In this document: piece by piece, positions 8,695 through 16,511 of the stretch
Layout: each line of letters starts with the position of its first letter
Numbering within the stretch: position 1 is the first letter of the stretch
Assembly: GCF_001895025.1 (NCBI RefSeq)
Contig: NZ_BCXI01000010.1
Span: 1-64,000, forward strand
Source: Rhodococcus zopfii NBRC 100606 = JCM 9919
GTDB lineage: Bacteria > Actinomycetota > Actinomycetes > Mycobacteriales > Mycobacteriaceae
Direction: 5' to 3'
DNA: 64,000 nucleotides
Notes under the pieces: generated by a model
Told to the model about the DNA's origin: nothing
Databases searched by the model: none
What the model saw: the letters and a program-made list of their open reading frames with translations, nothing else
Position numbers and translations under genes: made by a program

Positions 8695-10218
8695 TCAGCG
8701 TGCCGGTGTGCGGTGCACCGGCCGTCGCACCGACGCCTCGCCGATTCGGCGGCGCAGCTTCTCGGTCGACGCGCGGTAGGCGCCGGGATCGGCAGGGAGC
8801 AGCCACTGGCGGAATCGGACGAGCGGTCCGACGTTCACGCCGATCTCGTCGAGCACTTCGTCGACCTGGCGCAGCGAGAACGGGATGATGTTCGTCCCCC
8901 GCGCGTGTTTGCCCTCGGTCCGATCGATCATCCAGCGCAGCCGCTCTCTGGCGAAGGCACTGCGTTCGGCCTCCGGCGGGAGATCCAGGTGCTCTGTCAG
9001 ATAACTGACGACCCACATCGCGGCGGCTTCGGCGCTGAGAGGACTGAACAAGGAGGAACCGTAGCCGACGAAGAACAGCCGTGGAACGTCGAGAGGCAGG
9101 ATCTGCCGGTACAACTCGAAGTTTCCGTCCTCGTCGGTGAGGCGCCGTTGCAGGTCTCCGCGGAGGAACGGGACGTGCTGGCGGAATCCGGTGGCGCACA
9201 CGACCGCGTCGGCCGCGCGGACCGTGCCGTCGGAGAGTTCGACGGTCGGCCTGCCGTCCTTCTCGTGGAGGCCGGCGATGACCTGTCCGCGGTGGACGTC
9301 GATGATGCCGTCCCGGACCTTCTCGTAGAAGTTTTCGGTGGCGAGACCGACCGCGTGCCGGACGATGCGTTCGAACGGGCCCGGCGGCACCAGACCGACA
9401 CGATCGAGGATCAACTGGCGCCTCGTGACGGCGCCGACCGCGTTGAGCAGACCGTCGCGCAGGAAGCGGCCCGGTCCGGTGAGAAACCGCCCGAATCCGC
9501 GCTGCTGGTGGTGTTCGAACAGTCCCTCGTTGAGCCGGGTGAGCAGAAGGTACTTGTAGTTGAGCACGCCTGCCAGCCGACGAGGCATCTTCCACGTGAC
9601 TTCCCTGGCCACCACGGTCGTCGACCGGCCCACCTCGCTCAGGGCTTCGGCGATGTCGCACGCGGACTTGCCGTATCCGACGACCACGATGTCCTTGCCC
9701 ACCGCGTCCGACAGTTCGTTGAAATCGGATGCCGCGCACACCCGGCCCCCCGCCGCGACGAATTCGTCGAGGCCGGGGTATTCGGGGACGAATGGGTCGC
9801 AGAAGATGCCGTTCGCGACGATCAGATGATCGAATTCGGTTTCGGCGGTGGCACCCGTGCCGATCTCGCGGATTCGCAGGGTCCATCTTCCGGCCGTCTC
9901 GTCCAGGTCGGCGGATTCCACCGCGTGACCGAGCCGGATCAGGCGTTCCAGATCGAACCGGCGGGCGTAGTCGTGCAGATAGGCCTGGACCTGCTTGCCG
10001 GTGGGCCATTCGGGATACTCGTCGGGCATCGGGAAGTCCGAGAACCGGTACGTCCCTTTGTTGTTCTGGGTGGTCACCCCGGGATACCGCCGGGTGCGGC
10101 TCCATACCCCGCCGATGTCGGGGGCGGATTCGAACACCGTGACATCGAATCCGAACTCGGTGAGTAGCTTGGCGGTGCACAGCCCGGAGATGCCGGCACC
10201 GACTATTGCGATCGTCAT
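8695..10218 (-). CDS. Flavin-containing monooxygenase (CzcO/FMO type)
   Basis: 507 residues with two dinucleotide folds: FAD motif IAIVGAGISGLCTAKLL at the N-terminus and NADPH motif VVVGYGKSACDIAEAL near residue 180. It is closest to FMO-like proteins that oxygenate heteroatoms or do Baeyer-Villiger chemistry. The FMO fingerprint between the folds is degenerate: I find no FxGxxxH histidine, only FVAAGGRVCAASDF. The last gene of the eight-gene operon, 72 bases after the hydrolase, it may have its own translation start. ATG 10216-10218 is preceded by GGAGAG. Substrate unknown. Confidence 0.8.
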   Translation of the reverse strand: MTIAIVGAGISGLCTAKLLTEFGFDVTVFESAPDIGGVWSRTRRYPGVTTQNNKGTYRFSDFPMPDEYPEWPTGKQVQAYLHDYARRFDLERLIRLGHAVESADLDETAGRWTLRIREIGTGATAETEFDHLIVANGIFCDPFVPEYPGLDEFVAAGGRVCAASDFNELSDAVGKDIVVVGYGKSACDIAEALSEVGRSTTVVAREVTWKMPRRLAGVLNYKYLLLTRLNEGLFEHHQQRGFGRFLTGPGRFLRDGLLNAVGAVTRRQLILDRVGLVPPGPFERIVRHAVGLATENFYEKVRDGIIDVHRGQVIAGLHEKDGRPTVELSDGTVRAADAVVCATGFRQHVPFLRGDLQRRLTDEDGNFELYRQILPLDVPRLFFVGYGSSLFSPLSAEAAAMWVVSYLTEHLDLPPEAERSAFARERLRWMIDRTEGKHARGTNIIPFSLRQVDEVLDEIGVNVGPLVRFRQWLLPADPGAYRASTEKLRRRIGEASVRRPVHRTPAR

Positions 10219-10290
10219 GGATTCTCTCCAGTCGCCAGGATTTCCGGCCACGATGCGGCATCAACGCCCGTGCGCCGGGAGGGTGGAAGG

Positions 10291-11133
10291 CTACGCGGTG
10301 AGGCCTTCGCGGAAGAACCCGTCGACGAGCCGGTGGAATCGTTCGGCGTGTTCGATCTGGGTCCAGTGCCCGCAGCGGCCGAATGCATGGAGCTGCGAAT
10401 TGGGAATGGTGTGGAACATGTGGAGGGAGGCGTCGAGCGGTACCACCCGGTCCTCGCGGCCGTGCAGGATCAGGACTTCGTGCTCGATCGCGGCGAGTTC
10501 GCCGTCCGGCACGATCTGGGCGTCCAGCCAGCGTTGCCGCGGCGCCGGGAAGACCTGTTCGAAGGCTTCCTGGGCGCCGGGCCGGATCGTCGCACGGTAG
10601 CGTAGTTCGGCGAGCTCGTCGGTCACGAGTGACCGGTCGTACGCCATGATGTCCATGATGCGCTTCATGTTCTCGACCGACGGTGTGTAGCCCCACAGGG
10701 CGTCGAGTTCGTCGGTGAACTCGATCTGCACACCGCCTGCGCCCATCAGCACGATCCTGTCGAGCCGGTCGGGATGCCGGGTCGCCAGGTGCAGGGCCAG
10801 CCCGCCACCGAACGAATTGCCGACCACGTGCGCCTTCTCGATGCCGAGGTGGTCGAGAAGGCCGATGATCTGGTCGATCCATGTATCGAAGATCGAGAAC
10901 CGCACCGGGTCGGGCAGCGTGGTGTATCCGAACCCCACCAGATCCGGTGCGATGACACGGAATCCCTTCGACAGCACGGGGATGAGTCCTCGCCAGTTCG
11001 CCCAGGCGGAGACACCCGCCCCGGAGCCGTGCAGCAGCAGGACCGGGTCGCCGGTGCCGACGTCGTGGTAGTTGGTGTCGAACGTGCCTGTGCGCAGGCT
11101 ATGTCCGATCTCGGGATTGGCGACGTTCGTCAT
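10291..11133 (-). CDS. Alpha/beta hydrolase, meta-cleavage-product hydrolase type
   Basis: 280 residues resembling DmpD/TodF/BphD enzymes, which hydrolyse C-C bonds of ring-fission products. Motifs: LLLHGSGAGVSAWANWRG (oxyanion hole), GNSFGGGLAL (nucleophile Ser near 107), HGREDRVVP (Asp) and GRCGHWTQIEHAERF (His). It lies in an operon with an extradiol dioxygenase, which fits: the dioxygenase opens the ring and this enzyme cuts the product into a dienoate and an acid. Which acid is released cannot be told. It follows the racemase-like gene by 12 bases. Confidence 0.85.
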   Translation of the reverse strand: MTNVANPEIGHSLRTGTFDTNYHDVGTGDPVLLLHGSGAGVSAWANWRGLIPVLSKGFRVIAPDLVGFGYTTLPDPVRFSIFDTWIDQIIGLLDHLGIEKAHVVGNSFGGGLALHLATRHPDRLDRIVLMGAGGVQIEFTDELDALWGYTPSVENMKRIMDIMAYDRSLVTDELAELRYRATIRPGAQEAFEQVFPAPRQRWLDAQIVPDGELAAIEHEVLILHGREDRVVPLDASLHMFHTIPNSQLHAFGRCGHWTQIEHAERFHRLVDGFFREGLTA

Positions 11134-11145
11134 GATCGTTTCCGT

Positions 11146-11904
11146 TCAGTTCTGCAGGACCGGGGGACGGACAGCGGACAGGAGCCCGTCCTGGACGAGG
11201 CTCGGGGAAGGGTAGGCGCGTTTGCTGTGCGAGAGACCGGTCGTGACGAGGAGTTCGCACATCTTGTACGCCACGACACCGGGATTGAGCACCGGGACGT
11301 CGAGAACCCTCTCGAGGTAGGCGTGGCTCTGGTGCATGGTCGTCGAACCCAGAATGATGACGTCCGCACCGTCCTCGTCGATCGCTGCCCGCGCTTCCCG
11401 TTCGAGCGCCTCGAACACGAAATCCTCCTTACCGGCCAGAAGTTCGGCTGCATTCGGCGGTACCCCGATGTCGCGCACCGACGCCAGCTTCGCGGTCAGG
11501 CCGTGTTCGCGGGCAGCCTTGAAGTACAGTTCGTGCCATTGCGGCCACATCGTCACCACCGAGAACTTCTTGCCGAGCAGTGCGGCGAGAAGCATCGAGG
11601 CCTGGCTGGGGGCTACCACCGGAATGGTCAACCGTGAGCGCAGTGCGGCCAGAGCGGAATCGCTCATCGAGTTGACACACACCGCCGCGTAGCCCTGTTC
11701 TTCTGCGCGACAGCCCGCTTCGAGCACGAACGCGTCGGCCAGAGTCGTCTCGTAGGCGCTGTCGAGGGACGTGCCGCCGGCCTGGGCGCAGACGAAGACG
11801 TTCTCGAAGCCCGGAAACACGATCGCGGGCGGAATCTGGGCGGCAAAGGCGCCCAACGCCTCCGGCGGTACCGGAACGGGCACGATGTTGAGAACCTTGT
11901 TCAC
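11146..11904 (-). CDS. Asp/Glu/hydantoin racemase superfamily protein lacking both catalytic Cys
   Basis: 252 residues. The fold-level signatures of the hydantoin racemase family are present: a hydrophobic strand then NSMSDSALAAL at about 78-88, LGSTTMHQ at 185-192 and PVLNPGVVAYKM. In normal racemases the two strands carry ACFGDPG and LGCAGM; here the Cys positions are Ser79 and Ser187, although Cys76 lies three residues earlier. The nearby gene at 20912-21658 keeps both Cys. The enzyme is therefore unlikely to be an ordinary racemase; a lyase, hydrolase or decarboxylase role is possible. The GTG start overlaps the upstream stop (GTGA). Confidence 0.75.
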   Translation of the reverse strand: MNKVLNIVPVPVPPEALGAFAAQIPPAIVFPGFENVFVCAQAGGTSLDSAYETTLADAFVLEAGCRAEEQGYAAVCVNSMSDSALAALRSRLTIPVVAPSQASMLLAALLGKKFSVVTMWPQWHELYFKAAREHGLTAKLASVRDIGVPPNAAELLAGKEDFVFEALEREARAAIDEDGADVIILGSTTMHQSHAYLERVLDVPVLNPGVVAYKMCELLVTTGLSHSKRAYPSPSLVQDGLLSAVRPPVLQN

Positions 11905-13241
11905 AGTTCGAGTTCCTCTCGGGTACGAGTGAGGGTGTCGACGACGGCGTACACGACGGCGCGTGCCGCGGTCATCACGTCGCCGACGGAGGCGACGCCC
12001 ATGCCGCCGAGGCCTTCGTTCAGTTCGGCGGGGGCGGCGGCCGGCGGCCAGGGATAACCGATACGGGCACAGGGAACGCCGAGTCTGCGGATGAGGGTGC
12101 CGTCGGTTTGCCCGCCGAGCAGGGGAGTCGATTCGTACGGGCGGCCCTCGACCTCCTCCCAGCCGCGACGGCAGGACTGGATGATCCAATTCTCCGGGTC
12201 GGTGGCGCCACCGGGCAGTGAGCCGTACATGTCCCAGTCGAGTTCGAAGTCGGGATGTGCAGCCCGGATCCGGTCGATCAGCCGGGCGAACTGGTGGCGC
12301 ACGTCCGCGGGGGTGGTCCGGGGGTTCACGCGCACGTCGAGAAAGATCTCGGTGGTGGCCGACGGGAACGCCGGCTTGTCCGGATTTCCGGATCGGATCG
12401 CCGAGATCCAGCCCTCCGGAAGGGTCGATCCCGACGTGTTGCGTGCGGTGTACTCGGGAAGCCACGCTTCGATCTCCTGGACGACGGTGGCAGCCGGGAC
12501 GATGGACGAACGGAATCCCGGTGTTCCCCGGCTGATTCCCGCGTACCCGAAGGTTCCGCGGACGGACACCTTGAACCAGCACATCCCCGGTTCCTCCGGG
12601 TAGACCGCCCACCACGGCTTGAACACCACGGCATGGTCGGGCATCGCCCCGTGTGTGAGCAGGTGGAAGACCCCGCTGCTCATTCCGACGTTGTCGCGAG
12701 CGCTCATGGACACCGGCATCCCGCCGCCTGCGAACCCGATCGTCAGGTCGCCCCGAAGGGGAATTCCCGCCTCGACGACCGCGTGCGCGACTTCCGTCAG
12801 TCCTGCGACCATGCACTTGGGGTTCGAGGCGCCGAGTCCGATGACGAGATCGCCGTCGACAACGGCCCGGGGAATCATGTCCGGTCGCAGTTCGGGTCCG
12901 ACCCAGGGGACGTCTGCTTCGGGATCGATGTGCGTGTCGATCGGCGCGTAGAGCAGCAGTCTGCTGCCGCCGCCGCTGCCGCGGTGTTCACCGAGCGCGT
13001 TCCCCGTGTGCTCGCTCACCGGCTGGTACCGGGCGTCGATCCCGACCGTCCCGCGCAGGTAGTCGGCCATGAACTCGGACGCCGGCCGTTCCCGCCCGGT
13101 CGGGCTGTGGATGTCGATCAGCGCGACGAGCAGGTCGCGGAACCGGTTCGGATCGAGTCGCGCGCACGCGGCCTCGTACATCTCCCGTCGTTCCGCGTCG
13201 AACGGTAGGTGTCGTGTCGGGATGTCCGTCGAGGTGGTCAT
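11901..13241 (-). CDS. M20-family-like metallohydrolase with altered metal site
   Basis: 446 residues resembling M20 deacylases/peptidases (ArgE/DapE, carbamoylases). Recognisable parts are ALIDIHSPTGRE at about 48, LLYAPIDTHIDP in place of the GHxDxV strand, GLGASNPKCM in place of GxGASDMKG, and GGQTDGTLIRRLGVPCARIGYP near the C-terminus. The canonical bridging Asp is Asn here, and no Glu-Glu pair is found in the segment GFAGGGMPVSMSARD where DEE is expected. So catalysis may differ from the family. ATG 13239-13241 overlaps the amidase stop. It probably acts on an amide or ureido intermediate; inference from the operon. Confidence 0.7.
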   Translation of the reverse strand: MTTSTDIPTRHLPFDAERREMYEAACARLDPNRFRDLLVALIDIHSPTGRERPASEFMADYLRGTVGIDARYQPVSEHTGNALGEHRGSGGGSRLLLYAPIDTHIDPEADVPWVGPELRPDMIPRAVVDGDLVIGLGASNPKCMVAGLTEVAHAVVEAGIPLRGDLTIGFAGGGMPVSMSARDNVGMSSGVFHLLTHGAMPDHAVVFKPWWAVYPEEPGMCWFKVSVRGTFGYAGISRGTPGFRSSIVPAATVVQEIEAWLPEYTARNTSGSTLPEGWISAIRSGNPDKPAFPSATTEIFLDVRVNPRTTPADVRHQFARLIDRIRAAHPDFELDWDMYGSLPGGATDPENWIIQSCRRGWEEVEGRPYESTPLLGGQTDGTLIRRLGVPCARIGYPWPPAAAPAELNEGLGGMGVASVGDVMTAARAVVYAVVDTLTRTREELEL

Positions 13242-14524
13242 CGGCGCTCCTCGGGGAGGGGGCACCGCTGGGCGATGCCGATCCGGTCCGTCAAATACGA
13301 GGCGATGTCGACGAGGCCGCGGTCGCTGTGTGCGGGCCCGATGAGCTGTATCGCCAGGGGTAGATCGTGTTCGCCCCTCCCGGTGGGCATCCCGATCGCG
13401 GGGGTCCCGGCGATGCTGGCCAGTTTGTTGAACACCGGATCGCCGGTGCCGGCGTCGAGGCGGGGTGCTTCTCCCGGCGATGCGAGGGTGAGCAGCACAT
13501 CGAACCCGGCATGCGCCGTGGCGACGAAATGCCGTGCTTCGCGCAGGGCCGCCCGGGCGTTCTGGATGTCACCGGCCGAGGCGTCACGGCCGGCGGCCAG
13601 GAACCGCACGAGCTGGTCGCTGATCGTGCCGGTGGGGCGCGAGATCCGGTCGGTGAGGGCGGCCGATGCCTCCGCGGCCATGATCAGCGTGTGTGCCTCG
13701 TCGATCGCAGCGAGGTGATCCGGAACGTCGACGTCGGCGACCTCTGCGGCATGGCTGCGCAGATCGACGACGATGCGCTCGAGCATCGCCGCGGCCGCCG
13801 GACTGGCCCGGTTCGCCCACGGAGGCCGCAGCACTCCGATGCGGAGTCCCGGCAGGCCGGGCAGGGGCGTGTTCGCGTGGTCGTTGCGGAGTTGCCGATC
13901 GAGGTGGCCGAGCAGTGCTGGGTGGCGGGCGAATCCGCCTACTGTATCGAAGGTCAGTGCGACCGGCAGGACGCCGTCGAACGGCCACCGCCCGTAGGTG
14001 GGTTTGAGCGTGTACACGCCGCAGAACGCGCCGGGACGCAGCACGGATCCCGCGGTTTGGGTGCCCAGCGCGAGAGGGACCTGGCCGTCGGCGACCGCGG
14101 CCGCGGAACCGCTCGACGATCCCCCCGGTGAATGCTCGAGGTGGTGTGGGTTGCGGGTGGCGGTCGGCCGGTACGTCGCGAACTCGGTGGTCGTGGTCTT
14201 GCCGAGGATCACCGCGCCGGATTGCCGGAGGCGGGAAATGACGTGTGCGTCCTTCGGCGGCCGATGACCCTGCCACAGCTCCGAGCCGTAGGTGGTCGGC
14301 TGATCGGCGGTCTCGATGATGTCCTTGATGCCGACCGGTGTGCCGTGCAGCGTCGAGACCGGTGCGGTGCGGTCCCGCTCGCGTGCCTGGGCCAGGGCCA
14401 GGTCGGGATCGAGAAACGCCCAGGCCTTGATCTCCCGGTCGCGGGCATCGATGCGGCGCAGTAGCCTCTCGACGGTCTCGGTGCTCGAACCTGCTGCGGT
14501 ATAGGTGGTTTCGGTATCGATCAC
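13238..14524 (-). CDS. Amidase-signature-family hydrolase
   Basis: 428 residues. The Ser-cisSer-Lys machinery is visible: Lys67 in GTPVGIKDII, the Gly/Ser-rich GGSSSGSAAAV at 134-144, and Ser160 in GTQTAGSVLRPGAF. Such enzymes hydrolyse amides, ureides or carbamates (ureidomalonase and allophanate hydrolase belong here). The GTG start overlaps the extradiol dioxygenase stop (GTGA), and the stop overlaps the M20-like start (ATGA), so the product is made in fixed ratio with both neighbours. Substrate not deducible. Confidence 0.85.
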   Translation of the reverse strand: MIDTETTYTAAGSSTETVERLLRRIDARDREIKAWAFLDPDLALAQARERDRTAPVSTLHGTPVGIKDIIETADQPTTYGSELWQGHRPPKDAHVISRLRQSGAVILGKTTTTEFATYRPTATRNPHHLEHSPGGSSSGSAAAVADGQVPLALGTQTAGSVLRPGAFCGVYTLKPTYGRWPFDGVLPVALTFDTVGGFARHPALLGHLDRQLRNDHANTPLPGLPGLRIGVLRPPWANRASPAAAAMLERIVVDLRSHAAEVADVDVPDHLAAIDEAHTLIMAAEASAALTDRISRPTGTISDQLVRFLAAGRDASAGDIQNARAALREARHFVATAHAGFDVLLTLASPGEAPRLDAGTGDPVFNKLASIAGTPAIGMPTGRGEHDLPLAIQLIGPAHSDRGLVDIASYLTDRIGIAQRCPLPEERR

Positions 14525-15402
14525 TGCCGACCGGCCTTCTGCGGCTCGTGCCCCCACCGGGACGGTGAGCGATAGGTCTTGACGACCCAGCCATCCTCGA
14601 CGAGATCCCCGCCGTAGCCGACCTCGATGCCGAAGCCGGACGGGGTCGACAGATAGAACGAGGTGACGCCGTCATTGGTGTGTCGGCCGAAGGTCATCTT
14701 GAGGTCGATGCCGGCGGCGTTGATCCGGTCGTAGGCCCTGCCTACGTCGTCGAGAGAGGCCACCTCGATCATCAGGTGATTGAAGTCCCCGCCGTTGAAG
14801 TCGAAACACTCGTTCATCAGGGCCAGACTGTGGTGGCGCGGATTGCAGTGGAGGAACGTCGCATCGGCGCCGTCCCACACGATGTAGTCCGAAAGGTCGA
14901 ATCCCAGAACGCGCGTGTAGAAGTCGACCGCCTCGGGATACTTCCGGCACATCAGCACGACGTGTCCGAGGCCCAGTTCTCCGGTGACGAATCCGCTGAT
15001 GACACCGCCGGGCCGGAGGGGCTCGTGGTCGATCGTCGGGCCGAAGCAGATCTCGTTCGGGAAACCGTCGGCGTCCAGAAAACGGAACGAGGCCACCGCG
15101 TTGCGGGATTCGGGGTCCGCTTCCGGCGCCCATTCGACGTCGATGCCCTCGGCGCGAACACGATCGGCGAGCGTGCGCAGTTCCTCCGGGCTGTCGACCT
15201 CCCAGGTGATCGCTCGAATCCTGTCCTCGGCGGCCGGATACAGCGCGATCCGGTACCGGTGGTCGTCGATGCGGATCAGCAGGGGATCGTTCTCGTTCGC
15301 ACGGGGCTGTGTCTGGAGGCCGAGCAGATCGACGAGGAGATGCTGCCAGGCTGGAAGATCGGCTACGTCGACGCTGAGCGCGCCGAGTCTCGAAATGCTC
15401 AT
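14521..15402 (-). CDS. Extradiol ring-cleavage dioxygenase (BphC type, two-domain VOC)
   Basis: 293 residues, the standard length of type I extradiol dioxygenases. Fe(II) ligands are readable at almost the BphC numbering: His147 (GLGHVVLM), His209 (DFNHLMIE) and Glu260 (SGFGIEVGYGG). His241 and Tyr250, which shape the active site, are also present, as is a His pair at 190-191. It should cleave a catechol-type ring next to the hydroxyls, in meta position. Partner genes are the reductase and Rieske oxygenase upstream and the C-C hydrolase downstream. Confidence 0.92.
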   Translation of the reverse strand: MSISRLGALSVDVADLPAWQHLLVDLLGLQTQPRANENDPLLIRIDDHRYRIALYPAAEDRIRAITWEVDSPEELRTLADRVRAEGIDVEWAPEADPESRNAVASFRFLDADGFPNEICFGPTIDHEPLRPGGVISGFVTGELGLGHVVLMCRKYPEAVDFYTRVLGFDLSDYIVWDGADATFLHCNPRHHSLALMNECFDFNGGDFNHLMIEVASLDDVGRAYDRINAAGIDLKMTFGRHTNDGVTSFYLSTPSGFGIEVGYGGDLVEDGWVVKTYRSPSRWGHEPQKAGRQ

Positions 15403-15449
15403 GTGATTCGCAATCTGTGCTGGAGTGGTTCGAATACGGCGGGACTCGA

Positions 15450-16508
15450 TCAGCTCGGCAGGAACTGCTCGGAGTGGATCCGGTCGCGGGGCATGCCGAG
15501 CACTTGCAGGCGTTCGTGCGCGGCGTCGAGCATTGCGGGCGGGCCGCACAGGTACGCGGACGATCGCGGGTCCGCGACGTCCTCAGGGGTGAGGACACTC
15601 ACCGGGTTTCCGGTGAGAATCCCGGACCGATCGGTGGGTTCGTCGACGACGACCCGCACGTCGAGTCCGGTGGTGAAGCCGCGGCGCGCCTCGATCTCGT
15701 CGAGATGGAACAGATCCGCCATCCGGGCGCACCCGAAGACGAGTCGGATCGGGTGCCGTTCGCGCGCCGTCTGCAGGGTTTCGAGCATCGACAGCATCGG
15801 GGCCAGTCCGGTTCCGCCGGCGATCATCAGGACTGGGCCGGGAGAGTCCTCATCGAGTCCGAAAGATCCGAAGGGGCCTTCCATTTCGAGCTCGTCGCCG
15901 ACAGCCGCCCGATTCCTCAGATAGTCGGACATGGCGCCGTCGGGGAGCAGACGGATCGTGAACGCCAGGCGCCGGTTGTGCCGCTGACCCGATGCCATGG
16001 AGTACGAACGCCATTCCGCGGTTCCGGGTATGCGGAACCTGACGTACTGGCCGGGGCGGAATGAGAATCTGGGTGATTTCGGCAGCCGTACGACCAATTC
16101 GACGACCGTGTCGGCGAGCCGATCGAGCCCGGCGACCTTGACCGTGGTCGCGACGACGGGATGGTCGTCGAGCATGGCTGCCGGATAGTCGAGGTCGACG
16201 TCGGTCTCGGCGAGGGCATGGGACTGGCACAGCAGTCGCATGCCCTCACCGATCTCGTCGGAGCGCAGTGGGTAGACGCGCCCCTCCGCCATCGCCAGTT
16301 CTCCGGTCCTGACCCGGCCGACGCATGTTCCGCAGGTGCCGATCCGGCACTGGTTCACCAGTCGTGCCCCCGCGGTCTCCGCTGCCTCGAGGACGGTGGA
16401 GCCCGTAGGGACCACGATTTCCTTCGTGACGTCGGCGTAGTTCAGGCGTACGCAGTGGCCGGTACCTGCTGAGGTGCCGGGCCGGATTTCGGTCGGAGAA
16501 AGCGACAT
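15450..16508 (-). CDS. Class IB oxygenase reductase ([2Fe-2S]-FAD-NAD)
   Basis: 352 residues in three domains. An N-terminal plant-type ferredoxin domain has C54-x4-C59-x2-C62-x31-C94. A FAD-binding domain follows with RFRIPGTAEWRSYSMAS, and an NAD domain with MIAGGTGLAPMLSML and YLCGPPAMLDAA. This matches BenC, XylZ and the 2-oxoquinoline 8-monooxygenase reductase. It passes electrons from NADH straight to the Rieske oxygenase; no separate ferredoxin gene is present nearby. It begins three bases after the oxygenase gene. Confidence 0.92.
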   Translation of the reverse strand: MSLSPTEIRPGTSAGTGHCVRLNYADVTKEIVVPTGSTVLEAAETAGARLVNQCRIGTCGTCVGRVRTGELAMAEGRVYPLRSDEIGEGMRLLCQSHALAETDVDLDYPAAMLDDHPVVATTVKVAGLDRLADTVVELVVRLPKSPRFSFRPGQYVRFRIPGTAEWRSYSMASGQRHNRRLAFTIRLLPDGAMSDYLRNRAAVGDELEMEGPFGSFGLDEDSPGPVLMIAGGTGLAPMLSMLETLQTARERHPIRLVFGCARMADLFHLDEIEARRGFTTGLDVRVVVDEPTDRSGILTGNPVSVLTPEDVADPRSSAYLCGPPAMLDAAHERLQVLGMPRDRIHSEQFLPS

Positions 16509-16511
16509 CGG

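Noticed and set aside
11146-12816. Long frame extending the racemase-like protein by 304 residues
   Set aside because: The extension is antiphase to the M20-like gene and Arg-rich. The GTGA overlap at 11901-11904 gives a natural start.
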